Source of the DNA: Mucilaginibacter rubeus
GTDB taxonomy: Bacteria > Bacteroidota > Bacteroidia > Sphingobacteriales > Sphingobacteriaceae
NCBI RefSeq assembly: GCF_014643835.1
Contig: NZ_BMKD01000002.1
Span: forward strand, 744,001-808,000
Reading direction: 5' to 3'
Length of the DNA: 64,000 nt
The position numbers were made by a program, and so were the translations under genes. This document shows, piece by piece, positions 16,238-24,090 of this stretch. Under the pieces are notes generated by a model. It was not told the DNA's origin, made no database searches, and was given only the letters and a program-made list of their open reading frames with translations. Every line of letters begins with the position of its first letter. Within the stretch, counting starts at the first letter, position 1.

Positions 16238-16307
16238 GTCACCCTGAGCCCGTCGAAGGGTCGCGCGCAGAGGCCCTACCCCCCATGCTTCGACAGGCTC
16301 CGCATGA
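16238..16307. repeat. CCCTGAGC-GTCGAAGGGT...CTTCGACAGGCT palindromic repeat
   Basis: GTCACCCTGAGCCCGTCGAA at 16238-16257 is mirrored by ATGCTTCGACAGGCTCCGCA at 16284-16303. This resembles the widely dispersed CTTCGACAGGCTCAG repeat. Its right end lies 9 nt from the alaS stop. Confidence 0.55.
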
Positions 16308-16315
16308 AAGCCTTT

Positions 16316-18955
16316 TTACCCTACAAAACTCCTCGCTTTCACCAATACATTATCCAATCCGCTTACATCACTGCCACCAGCTGTAGCGAAAAACGGCTGA
16401 CCGCCGCCACCGCCTTTAACTTCTTTAGCCAGCTCTTTAACGATGTTACCGGCATGCAGGCCTTTTTCCTTCACCAGGTTTTCGGCAATCATTACGGTAA
16501 TGCTTGGTTTGCCATCGAAATCAGCAACCAGCACAAGGAACAGGTTCGATACGATATCTTTAAGCTGGTAAGCCAGGTTCTTAACCGCATCGGCGTTAGG
16601 CAGGGCAACTTTTTGGGCGATGAAATTGATATCACCAATAGCTTCGGCTTTTTGGGCCAACTCAGTTTTTAAACCTGATGATTTTTCAAGGATCGATTTC
16701 TCGATCTCTTTTTTTAGCTTAGCATTTTCGTCCAATAATCCTTCAATACTTTTTGATAGATCTTTTGGATTTTTAAGCAGCTCCTTTAACTGGTTAACCA
16801 AAGCGTTTTGGGTAACGATATATTTTTCGGCGGCAACACCGGTAATGGCTTCAATACGGCGCACACCGGCGGCTACAGCACTTTCGGCTATAATTTTGAA
16901 GAAACCAATTTGCCCGGTAGCTTTCACATGTGTACCACCGCAAAGCTCCTTACTAAAGTTATCATCAAAGGTAATTACGCGTACGTATTCACCATATTTT
17001 TCGCCAAACAAAGCAGTTACACCGCTGCTGATGGCTTCGGCATACAGTACACTGCGCTCTTCTTTCAACGGAATATTTTCACGTACTTTTTGGTTTACGA
17101 TAGCTTCTATCTGCGCCAGCTCCTCATCAGTAACTTTAGCGAAGTGTGAAAAATCAAACCTCAGGTAATCGGCATTCACCAATGATCCTTTTTGGTTTAC
17201 ATGGCTTCCCAAAACCTGTTTCATGGCAGCATGCAGCAAGTGCGTAGCCGAGTGATTACTATTGGTTTGGCTGCGTAGAGCAGGATCAACAATAGCAGTT
17301 AAGGCATCGTCAATATCCTGCGGCAATTTATCGGTAAAATGAACTATCAGTCCGTTCTCCTTTTTCGTATCTGTAACCAGGATGATCTCCCCATCAGGGA
17401 AAACCAGTTCGCCCTTATCCCCTACCTGCCCACCGCTTTCAGCATAGAAAGGTGTTTTATCCAGCACCAACTGGTATTGTTCCTTGCCCTTAGCGGTTAC
17501 CTTACGATATTTTACGATATGGGCAATGGTTTCGGTTTCGTCATAACCGGTAAACTCAACCGATTCATCATCTTTTAAAACGATCCAGTCGCCGGTATCA
17601 ATAGCGGTAGCAGCGCGGGAGCGGGTCTTTTGCTCCTGAAGAGCGGCTTCAAAACCCTCCATATCTACTGTCCAGCCAATTTCGCGCGCCATCAATTCGG
17701 TAAGATCGATAGGAAAGCCGTAGGTATCAGATAATTCAAATGCGAGGGCGCCACTTAAAACTTTATCATTATTGCCGCTCACGCTTTTATTAAAATAGCT
17801 TATACCCTGCTGCAGTGTTCTTAAGAAAGAAACCTCCTCTTCCAAAATCACCTTCTGCACAAAATCCTTTTGCGAAAATAGCTCATCAAACACCCCCTTA
17901 AACTGTCCGGCCAATAACGGCACCAACTGATTAAAGAAAGGCTCCTTAAAACCTAAAGTTTGATAGCTATAACGCACTGCCCTACGTAAGATCCTGCGGA
18001 TCACATACCCCGCTTTGTTACTTGCAGGCAATTGACCATCAGCAATAGCAAAGCTTATGGCACGAATATGATCGGCCAGAACACGCATAGCCACAGCATC
18101 ATTCCAATCGGCATCGCCGGGTTTGGCGGCACTGTTATATTTTTTGCCCGATTTATCGGCAATAAACTGGATCATTGGTTGAAAAACGTCGGTATCATAG
18201 TTGGATGTTTTGCCCTGTAATACACGTACCAAACGCTCAAAACCCATCCCGGTATCCACATGTTTGTTGGGCAATGGTTGCAATACACCACCTTTAAGGC
18301 GGTTGAATTGCATAAATACATCATTCCAGATTTCGATAACCTGGTCATGGTCGGCATTAACTAAAGTTGCACCGCTTACTTCGGTACGCTCATTATCCGG
18401 GCGGCTATCAAAGTGGATCTCTGAACAAGGGCCACATGGGCCAGTCTCACCCATCTCCCAAAAGTTATCTTTTTTGTTGCCACGGAGAATATGATCTTCC
18501 GCTACATATTGTTTCCACAGTTCGTAGGTTTCGGTATCAGCTTCGAGGCCTTCCTTTTCGTCACCTTCAAAATAGGTAACGTACAGGCGGTCTTTAGGCA
18601 GCTTGTACACCTCGGTAAGCAGCTCCCAGCTCCAGGCAATGGCTTCTTTTTTAAAGTAATCGCCAAAGCTCCAGTTGCCCAGCATTTCAAACATGGTGTG
18701 GTGATAGGTATCGATACCCACCTCTTCCAAATCGTTGTGCTTGCCGGACACGCGTAAACAACGCTGCGTATCCGCCAAGCGCGGGGCTTTCGGTGCCGCC
18801 TCGCCTAAAAATATATCTTTAAACTGGTTCATCCCCGCGTTGGTGAACATCAGGGTTGGATCGTTTTTAATTACAATTGGTGCCGAAGGAACGATGGTAT
18901 GTCCCTTTGAAACAAAAAAATCAAGAAAAGCCTGTCGTATTTCGGTAGCAGTCAT
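16316..18955 (-). CDS. alaS: Alanine--tRNA ligase
   Basis: 879 residues from the ATG at 18953-18955, complete: class II aminoacylation core (FFVSKGHTIVPSAPIV, ALMFTNAGMNQFK-type motif 2, GPCGPCSEI), the editing domain with HSATHLLHAAM and ELCGGTHVKATG (zinc-binding His/Cys residues), and a C-terminal DHHA1/Gly-rich part ending GGGGGQPFFATAGGSD. It charges tRNA(Ala) and clears Ser/Gly mischarging. A start nine bases further upstream (TTG at 18964) overlaps the TACCTTTG -7 element and is rejected. Confidence 0.97.
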   Translation of the reverse strand: MTATEIRQAFLDFFVSKGHTIVPSAPIVIKNDPTLMFTNAGMNQFKDIFLGEAAPKAPRLADTQRCLRVSGKHNDLEEVGIDTYHHTMFEMLGNWSFGDYFKKEAIAWSWELLTEVYKLPKDRLYVTYFEGDEKEGLEADTETYELWKQYVAEDHILRGNKKDNFWEMGETGPCGPCSEIHFDSRPDNERTEVSGATLVNADHDQVIEIWNDVFMQFNRLKGGVLQPLPNKHVDTGMGFERLVRVLQGKTSNYDTDVFQPMIQFIADKSGKKYNSAAKPGDADWNDAVAMRVLADHIRAISFAIADGQLPASNKAGYVIRRILRRAVRYSYQTLGFKEPFFNQLVPLLAGQFKGVFDELFSQKDFVQKVILEEEVSFLRTLQQGISYFNKSVSGNNDKVLSGALAFELSDTYGFPIDLTELMAREIGWTVDMEGFEAALQEQKTRSRAATAIDTGDWIVLKDDESVEFTGYDETETIAHIVKYRKVTAKGKEQYQLVLDKTPFYAESGGQVGDKGELVFPDGEIILVTDTKKENGLIVHFTDKLPQDIDDALTAIVDPALRSQTNSNHSATHLLHAAMKQVLGSHVNQKGSLVNADYLRFDFSHFAKVTDEELAQIEAIVNQKVRENIPLKEERSVLYAEAISSGVTALFGEKYGEYVRVITFDDNFSKELCGGTHVKATGQIGFFKIIAESAVAAGVRRIEAITGVAAEKYIVTQNALVNQLKELLKNPKDLSKSIEGLLDENAKLKKEIEKSILEKSSGLKTELAQKAEAIGDINFIAQKVALPNADAVKNLAYQLKDIVSNLFLVLVADFDGKPSITVMIAENLVKEKGLHAGNIVKELAKEVKGGGGGQPFFATAGGSDVSGLDNVLVKARSFVG

Positions 18956-18961
18956 AGGAAG

Positions 18962-18969
18962 CAAAGGTA
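18962..18969 (-). promoter_or_regulatory. alaS -7 element, predicted leaderless start
   Basis: TACCTTTG on the minus strand ends 6 nt before the alaS ATG, leaving no room for a ribosome-binding site if transcription starts 4-7 nt downstream. Confidence 0.5.
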
Positions 18970-19126
18970 AATAATAGTCGGGAAGTCAGAAAGTCCGGAA
19001 GTCGGAAAGTAAAAGGAATTACTCCGAGAGCCCCTGAGGGACTTTCAATTTGAGCTTTATTTATTAATTACATCATATTAACCCTCATTCGTCGATATAT
19101 ATTAATACAATTTACCTTATTTGCTT

Positions 19127-19134
19127 TAAATTTG
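19127..19134 (+). promoter_or_regulatory. -7 element for the 66-residue gene, predicted leaderless start
   Basis: TAAATTTG, a full consensus match, is separated from the ATG at 19138 by only TTT. Confidence 0.5.
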
Positions 19135-19137
19135 TTT

Positions 19138-19338
19138 ATGGAAACTTTAAGAGTTGATATTCAAAACGAACAGGAGAAGCGAGTACTCCTGGCTTTTCTT
19201 GACAGTTTGGATTATAATTATCGCATAGATAATGAAAACGACGCTGTGCTTGAACAACAGGCTAAAGACCTGGCCAGCCGCAAAGCTGATTTCCTGGCAG
19301 GCAAAGCGTCTTCCCTGCCCTGGAGCGAAACCAAATAG
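19138..19338 (+). CDS. Small conserved-looking protein, possible antitoxin-like
   Basis: 66 residues (METLRVDIQNEQEKRVLLAF, then LDSLDYNYRIDNENDAV) with a basic/aromatic end AGKASSLPWSETK. Size, the N-terminal beta-strand then helix pattern and the acidic middle resemble small type II antitoxins seen in Bacteroidota, but no toxin frame follows: after the stop only 13 codons (PYDTDLADIKNNY) are open before TGA. Expressed from its own -7 element and closed by a terminator at 19402-19434. Function unknown. Confidence 0.6.
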   Translation: METLRVDIQNEQEKRVLLAFLDSLDYNYRIDNENDAVLEQQAKDLASRKADFLAGKASSLPWSETK

Positions 19339-19401
19339 CCATACGATACAGATTTAGCGGACATTAAAAATAATTACTGATGCAATTATAGAGCGGGTTG
19401 A

Positions 19402-19434
19402 AAAAAAGTCCGAATGTAGTATCCGGACTTTTTT
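19402..19434. terminator. Bidirectional intrinsic terminator
   Basis: AAAAAAGTCCG (19402-19412), 11-nt loop, CGGACTTTTTT (19424-19434), between the convergent 66-residue gene and the DUF3857 gene pair. Confidence 0.87.
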
Positions 19435-19443
19435 AAACAGTCA

Positions 19444-21684
19444 TTAACTTTTTTTCTCAAACAGTATTTTCTGCGCATTGAATCCCGCTGAAGCGTCAAT
19501 CACCTCGCTAAGGAGCGGCCAGTTTTCTGCTTTTTCAAAATTATTATTGTAAACACGTGTTATCACAATAGTTACAACATTACCGTTAAGGGTTGCTTCT
19601 GACGAAAACGAACCGGTTTTATTAGTCTTTTTTGCTGCTATTTCCTCAAGGCCTTTGGCTGTATATCCCTGTGGTACAGCAATGTTTATGGTGTATTTAA
19701 AACTACGGGAGCATGGCATATACACGTCATAAGTGCGTTTTCGTTCTTTTTCCACCAGTTTGTAAAACGATCCTGCAAGTTTACCTGCGTCAATAATATA
19801 ATTATTGCCCGCTTTTTTTACCAGATTATCCAATACAAATGATTCTGAGTACTGAAAAACTGGATTGCTGTTATCAAGAGCGGCGTTAATAATTTTACAA
19901 TCTGTAACCTGGGTTGGCTCCTGCTCGTACTGGGCTTTTATTTCAGATGTAAATTTCTTTACTGATTTTGACTCATCATCCGAAAATGCGTAGCTGAAAT
20001 CATCACGCAGTTTTTTTGTTTCAGGGTTTTCTGCCAGTCGTTTTTCCAGCCTTTCACTCTTAGATAATTCCATAAGGATGTTATCAATATCAACTACGGG
20101 CAGTAAACGTAACTGATCATCATGCCTCATCAAACCTGTTTGTTTAACCAACCTCTGTATCTTTATTTTTTGCATATTGGCCGGCAAAAGCGAAACCTTA
20201 ATGTCTTCATTGATATTATTAACAGCGGCCTGCATTACCGGCAAAACCGCTGTACCTTCAGCAAACGAATATTTGGTTGAACTTTCCCGCTTAGGAGTAA
20301 GCACAATCACTTTTTCACCCTGAAAGCGTTGAGGTATCTCATTAAAGTGAGTTGCGGCGTCATCAAAAAACATATATAGCGGCTTGGTATCGTTTATGCG
20401 GATACAGGCGTCAAAATCACTATAATTAAAGATATTATCTAGTGTATTAGCATTACGCGAACAAACCAATAATACGTCATGATCAATTTTCAGATCATTT
20501 AAAGCCATGCTCATAACAACCGTATTAAACTTTGAGGACATACGACGATAATTGATTTCATCAACTTTGCCAACATCATCTTTACTATAACTACCAAAAA
20601 CCATCCCCTTTCTGATATTGTAAAGCACCTTCATAGCGCTATCAAGCGGTACAGCTTTAATGTTCTTTTTACCGTCGAAATATTTTTTTAAACGATCAAC
20701 AACATCGCTGAAGTAAGGAATGTTCCGCTCGGTAAAAGTTCCTTCAAAAATTGCTTTATTGGCCTGCAACCTATCGGCAGCACTTTCACCTGCTTTACCA
20801 CCCGAAACAAACTTTACAAAGCCCATGGTGTGTGAACTGCTGATTTCGATATAAGGGAACTGACGAAACTTGGAAGTCCAAAATTCACTCGAATATTTTG
20901 CCTGATCTCTGACCTTTAAACTGTATATCTGGTCGCCGGCTGCGTTCGTACTTATATTAAACTGCGGGGCGCCATTTGCACAAATATGCTTTACATTATC
21001 TTTTTTTGAATATTGAAAATCATAGCTACTGTATAAAACAGGATACTCGCCGGCCAATACAAAAACCATGTCGTTATCAGCAAAATTATCGGTACTTGCA
21101 TTTTCGTTTACGTCGACAGTGCTCACGTAATAATCAAGTATATCACCAACCTGCAAATCGGATACGGCAAGTTTACTCACCTGATCGTTCTTTTCATTTT
21201 TGATCAGAACTTCTTCGCTTGTGTTTACCACAACTTCTTTGCCGCTTGGCTTAATGATCTTAGCCCCAATGTAGGTGTCATGTGTCATGGAAAATTTAGC
21301 GCTCAAAATATGTACGCTTTCATCAAGACGTTTTTGGTAAGATATAGTTGAAAAATCTTCAAGTGCTGATTTGTCGTTTATCTTAACCCGTTCGTGAAAA
21401 GTGGTAAGCTTGAGTGCCCGAGTTGTTGATGACGCCGTGATGATCATAAATTTAAATTTATTGGTCAGCGATCTTTGCATGCTGTATGATTTGGCAAAAA
21501 CCACGGCGCTTTCATTACTTAAATTAACAGGCACCTTTGTGGTTGCAAATTCAGGCACGGTTGTCCCCCAAACCTCCTTCTGAATTTCGGCTGCTTTTTC
21601 CGCATAGGTTTGGTTATTGTTTTGCGCACCCGCGGTCATAGCAAACAGAGGAAAGAAAAATAATAAACGTAATGTTTTTTTCAT
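19444..21684 (-). CDS. DUF3857-type secreted protein with degenerate transglutaminase domain
   Basis: 746 residues. Signal peptide ending AMTAGAQ, an N-terminal DUF3857-like beta domain (to about residue 290), a transglutaminase-like region (about 330-440) and a C-terminal beta domain. In the transglutaminase region the place of the catalytic GDCK motif reads SSKFNTVVM and the catalytic His is not visible (YSDFDACIRIN), while FFDDA could hold the Asp; the domain looks inactive. It overlaps the upstream active-looking paralogue by 4 nt (ATGA), so they are cotranslated and probably act together in the periplasm. Confidence 0.8.
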   Translation of the reverse strand: MKKTLRLLFFFPLFAMTAGAQNNNQTYAEKAAEIQKEVWGTTVPEFATTKVPVNLSNESAVVFAKSYSMQRSLTNKFKFMIITASSTTRALKLTTFHERVKINDKSALEDFSTISYQKRLDESVHILSAKFSMTHDTYIGAKIIKPSGKEVVVNTSEEVLIKNEKNDQVSKLAVSDLQVGDILDYYVSTVDVNENASTDNFADNDMVFVLAGEYPVLYSSYDFQYSKKDNVKHICANGAPQFNISTNAAGDQIYSLKVRDQAKYSSEFWTSKFRQFPYIEISSSHTMGFVKFVSGGKAGESAADRLQANKAIFEGTFTERNIPYFSDVVDRLKKYFDGKKNIKAVPLDSAMKVLYNIRKGMVFGSYSKDDVGKVDEINYRRMSSKFNTVVMSMALNDLKIDHDVLLVCSRNANTLDNIFNYSDFDACIRINDTKPLYMFFDDAATHFNEIPQRFQGEKVIVLTPKRESSTKYSFAEGTAVLPVMQAAVNNINEDIKVSLLPANMQKIKIQRLVKQTGLMRHDDQLRLLPVVDIDNILMELSKSERLEKRLAENPETKKLRDDFSYAFSDDESKSVKKFTSEIKAQYEQEPTQVTDCKIINAALDNSNPVFQYSESFVLDNLVKKAGNNYIIDAGKLAGSFYKLVEKERKRTYDVYMPCSRSFKYTINIAVPQGYTAKGLEEIAAKKTNKTGSFSSEATLNGNVVTIVITRVYNNNFEKAENWPLLSEVIDASAGFNAQKILFEKKS

Positions 21685-23561
21685 TGTGATACAGGTTTTA
21701 TAACTAAATTTTCGTTGTAAGCTTTATTCAGGAGCTCAATATCCTGGTTCCATTGTACAAAATTTGCTTTTGTAAGCAGCGTGTTCTTTATGAGCAACGT
21801 TTTTTTATAAGTGATTTTTCCGGGCGAACTGATGTAAGTGATATAAAACTCATACCCCGGCCTGGATATGTTAACGCCGGGCGGTATGCTTGCAGTTTTA
21901 TAACCTGGCGGCAGCGTGAGTTCGGTCTCGGCTGCAATCTGGTCTTTTCTTGAAAACCAATAATCATTTTTTTGCTCATCAATAGCTATGACAGCACCCG
22001 AAAGGTCCTTACGGTTATCCAGATCAATATAATACTCTTTACCAAAAGCAGATATTCCACTTTTACGATCAACATCATACCCGGCATTTAAATCTTTGTC
22101 GGGATTGCTTGTGCTACTTAAAACAAGGTTATTGATGGCATAATCGGTATTACCTGCAGCAAGATAATGTTTCATAACATCTTCGACATTTTCATGCTTA
22201 ATGCTATTTATTCCGGCTAATACTGCTTCTTTATCCTCTCCTTTCCAAACGTTGCTCACTTTACCGGCAAGGCTTGCTCCATTTATATAGAGTTTGCTTA
22301 TTTCGCTGCTTACATTTTGCTGAGGTTGCGCGTATGGTATTTTACCGAGAATATACTTATCACCATCTTCCATTAAAACCTGTCTGCCTTGTATCCTTTC
22401 AGCATATTCATTAATACCTATATAGGTTTCAGTAGCATCAAGATAGTAGATTTTGCCTTTATAAGGCAACCCGCAAATCATATGATTATCAACTGCCATT
22501 GAGGGTGTTTGATAATCATAAGCAATATGTTTTGTACCCAGCCAGCAAAACCGGGCATCAAAGCCTGCAGATACAAGCAGGGCTTTGGTGAGGTTGGCCA
22601 TTCCCTTACAGTCACCATATTTTTTTCTTAGCACCTCGTCGGCTTTTTCAGGTTTAAAACCTGCTATGCCATCTTCAAATGCTATATATCTGATGTTGTC
22701 CTGAACATAATAAAATATGGCTTTTATTTTATCTAAATCATTAGTTAACCCTGCAGTGAGCTCATTACTTTTAGTACGTAACAGCGCGGGGTCGCCGGCC
22801 ACATCCTTTACTAACTCGTGGTACCATGCATAAAGATCGGCAAGAGTATTGAAATAAGTAAATTGTTTACTCCCTACAATCGCCGATTTACACATGATGA
22901 GCAAATGCGGATATACGTAGGTTGGGCCCGGACCATGCAATTCCTTTTTCATTGCCGGGATATTAGTAAACTTATATGTTATAATATCGGCATCATTGCT
23001 GCTGTTATAAACGGTACTTTTTTTAATATTAAAAGCATTAAAATTAAACTCCTTAATCTCCACCTTCATCCAGCGCGGAATTTCGATACTGACTTCGCCT
23101 TGTTGGACCGGCAGGTTATCAGCAAAATAAATATTGGTAAAATAGCGGGGATCATTAACGGTTTCTTCAAAAGTAACATTGCCAATACTTCCTTTTTTTG
23201 CCAGATCGAGCGTAAAGTAACACAACCGTTCGTCCGAATAAAAAATATCATTATTGCTGTAATAAGTATACTCAGGTTTAAAACCGCGGGGAGTGCGGCC
23301 GTCAACTTTGCAGGTTATATTATCAATAGAGATATTGTTGTTGTAAAATTCAGATACCGTGTAATTAACCTGGTAAGCACTACTGGTGTAGATATTATTA
23401 AGTTTCTGGATGATCTCTACACGGTTATCTTTGCTGTTCCAATTAAACCGAAACTCATTTTTCAAGGAGGTTATGGTTACAGCCGAATCAACTTCGAGGG
23501 CACTTAACCGCATAGTACATAACACACACAGCGTGTATGTTATCAATAGTTTAATAGTCAT
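21681..23561 (-). CDS. DUF3857 and transglutaminase domain-containing secreted protein
   Basis: 626 residues. Signal peptide (LLITYTLCVLCTMRLSA), DUF3857 domain to about residue 250, then a transglutaminase-like cysteine-protease fold with a complete triad: Cys in KKYGDCKGMANL (near residue 315), His in DNHMICG and Asp in IYYLDATE. The C-terminal about 220 residues form a beta-rich DUF2569/3858-like part. The substrate is unknown; the family is common in Bacteroidota in pairs or with signal-transduction genes. First gene of a two-gene operon with the degenerate paralogue. Confidence 0.85.
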   Translation of the reverse strand: MTIKLLITYTLCVLCTMRLSALEVDSAVTITSLKNEFRFNWNSKDNRVEIIQKLNNIYTSSAYQVNYTVSEFYNNNISIDNITCKVDGRTPRGFKPEYTYYSNNDIFYSDERLCYFTLDLAKKGSIGNVTFEETVNDPRYFTNIYFADNLPVQQGEVSIEIPRWMKVEIKEFNFNAFNIKKSTVYNSSNDADIITYKFTNIPAMKKELHGPGPTYVYPHLLIMCKSAIVGSKQFTYFNTLADLYAWYHELVKDVAGDPALLRTKSNELTAGLTNDLDKIKAIFYYVQDNIRYIAFEDGIAGFKPEKADEVLRKKYGDCKGMANLTKALLVSAGFDARFCWLGTKHIAYDYQTPSMAVDNHMICGLPYKGKIYYLDATETYIGINEYAERIQGRQVLMEDGDKYILGKIPYAQPQQNVSSEISKLYINGASLAGKVSNVWKGEDKEAVLAGINSIKHENVEDVMKHYLAAGNTDYAINNLVLSSTSNPDKDLNAGYDVDRKSGISAFGKEYYIDLDNRKDLSGAVIAIDEQKNDYWFSRKDQIAAETELTLPPGYKTASIPPGVNISRPGYEFYITYISSPGKITYKKTLLIKNTLLTKANFVQWNQDIELLNKAYNENLVIKPVSQ

Positions 23562-23651
23562 AAGGTTATTAGAGCCATAAATATAGAATTATATGGATCA
23601 GATTCAAAGAAAATTCCGAAATCGAAATTCCCAATTCCGAAATCAAATAGA

Positions 23652-23659
23652 TACATTTG
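23652..23659 (+). promoter_or_regulatory. -7 element of the MerR-type gene, predicted leaderless start
   Basis: TACATTTG, a full consensus match, followed by only TATT before the ATG at 23664. Upstream, ATTCCGAAATC occurs twice (about 23613-23643). Confidence 0.5.
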
Positions 23660-23663
23660 TATT

Positions 23664-23999
23664 ATGCCGTATAAAGAACGTGAGATAAGCAAGATGTACT
23701 ACACCATGGGCGAGGTATCGGCCATGTTTGATGTTAATCAGTCGCTTATACGTTTTTATGAAAAAGAGTTTGATGTTCTGCAACCCAAGAAAAACAAAAA
23801 AGGCAACCGGTATTTCACCCCCGAAGACATTGAAAACTTCAAGATCATCTTTCACCTTATCCGTGATAAGGGCTACACTTTAAACGGAGCAAAAGAACAT
23901 CTTAAAAACAACATGAGCGATACCAGGGATAACCAGCGCGTTATCGATTCGCTCGAAAACCTCAAAAAATTCCTGCTTGAGGTACGCGATCAGTTGTAA
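23664..23999 (+). CDS. MerR family transcriptional regulator
   Basis: 111 residues. MerR winged helix at the N-terminus: YYTMGEVSAMFDVNQSLIRF, YEKEFDVLQPKKNKKGNRYF and TPEDIENFKIIFHLIRDKGY, followed by a short coiled-coil dimerisation helix. It has no C-terminal effector domain or metal-binding cysteines, like the short chaperone-type MerR proteins of Bacteroidota. Divergent from the DUF3857 pair and followed by comEC. Target unknown. Confidence 0.9.
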   Translation: MPYKEREISKMYYTMGEVSAMFDVNQSLIRFYEKEFDVLQPKKNKKGNRYFTPEDIENFKIIFHLIRDKGYTLNGAKEHLKNNMSDTRDNQRVIDSLENLKKFLLEVRDQL

Positions 24000-24090
24000 T
24001 CTTCCGCATAAAAACTATCTTTATTTCCAAAACACCGTCGGGTTAACCTATAACCATGCTGTCACCTGCTATAACAATCCGTAAAGATAT

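Noticed and set aside
16620-17168. 182-codon plus-strand frame antisense to alaS
   Set aside because: Opposite strand of the conserved editing domain; no independent signal.
18956-18964. TTG start for alaS
   Set aside because: It overlaps the TACCTTTG promoter element; the ATG at 18955 follows and matches the usual AlaS start.
22818-23507. 229-codon plus-strand frame opposite the DUF3857 gene
   Set aside because: The minus-strand protein has a clear signal peptide, triad and coupling; the plus frame has no recognisable domain.
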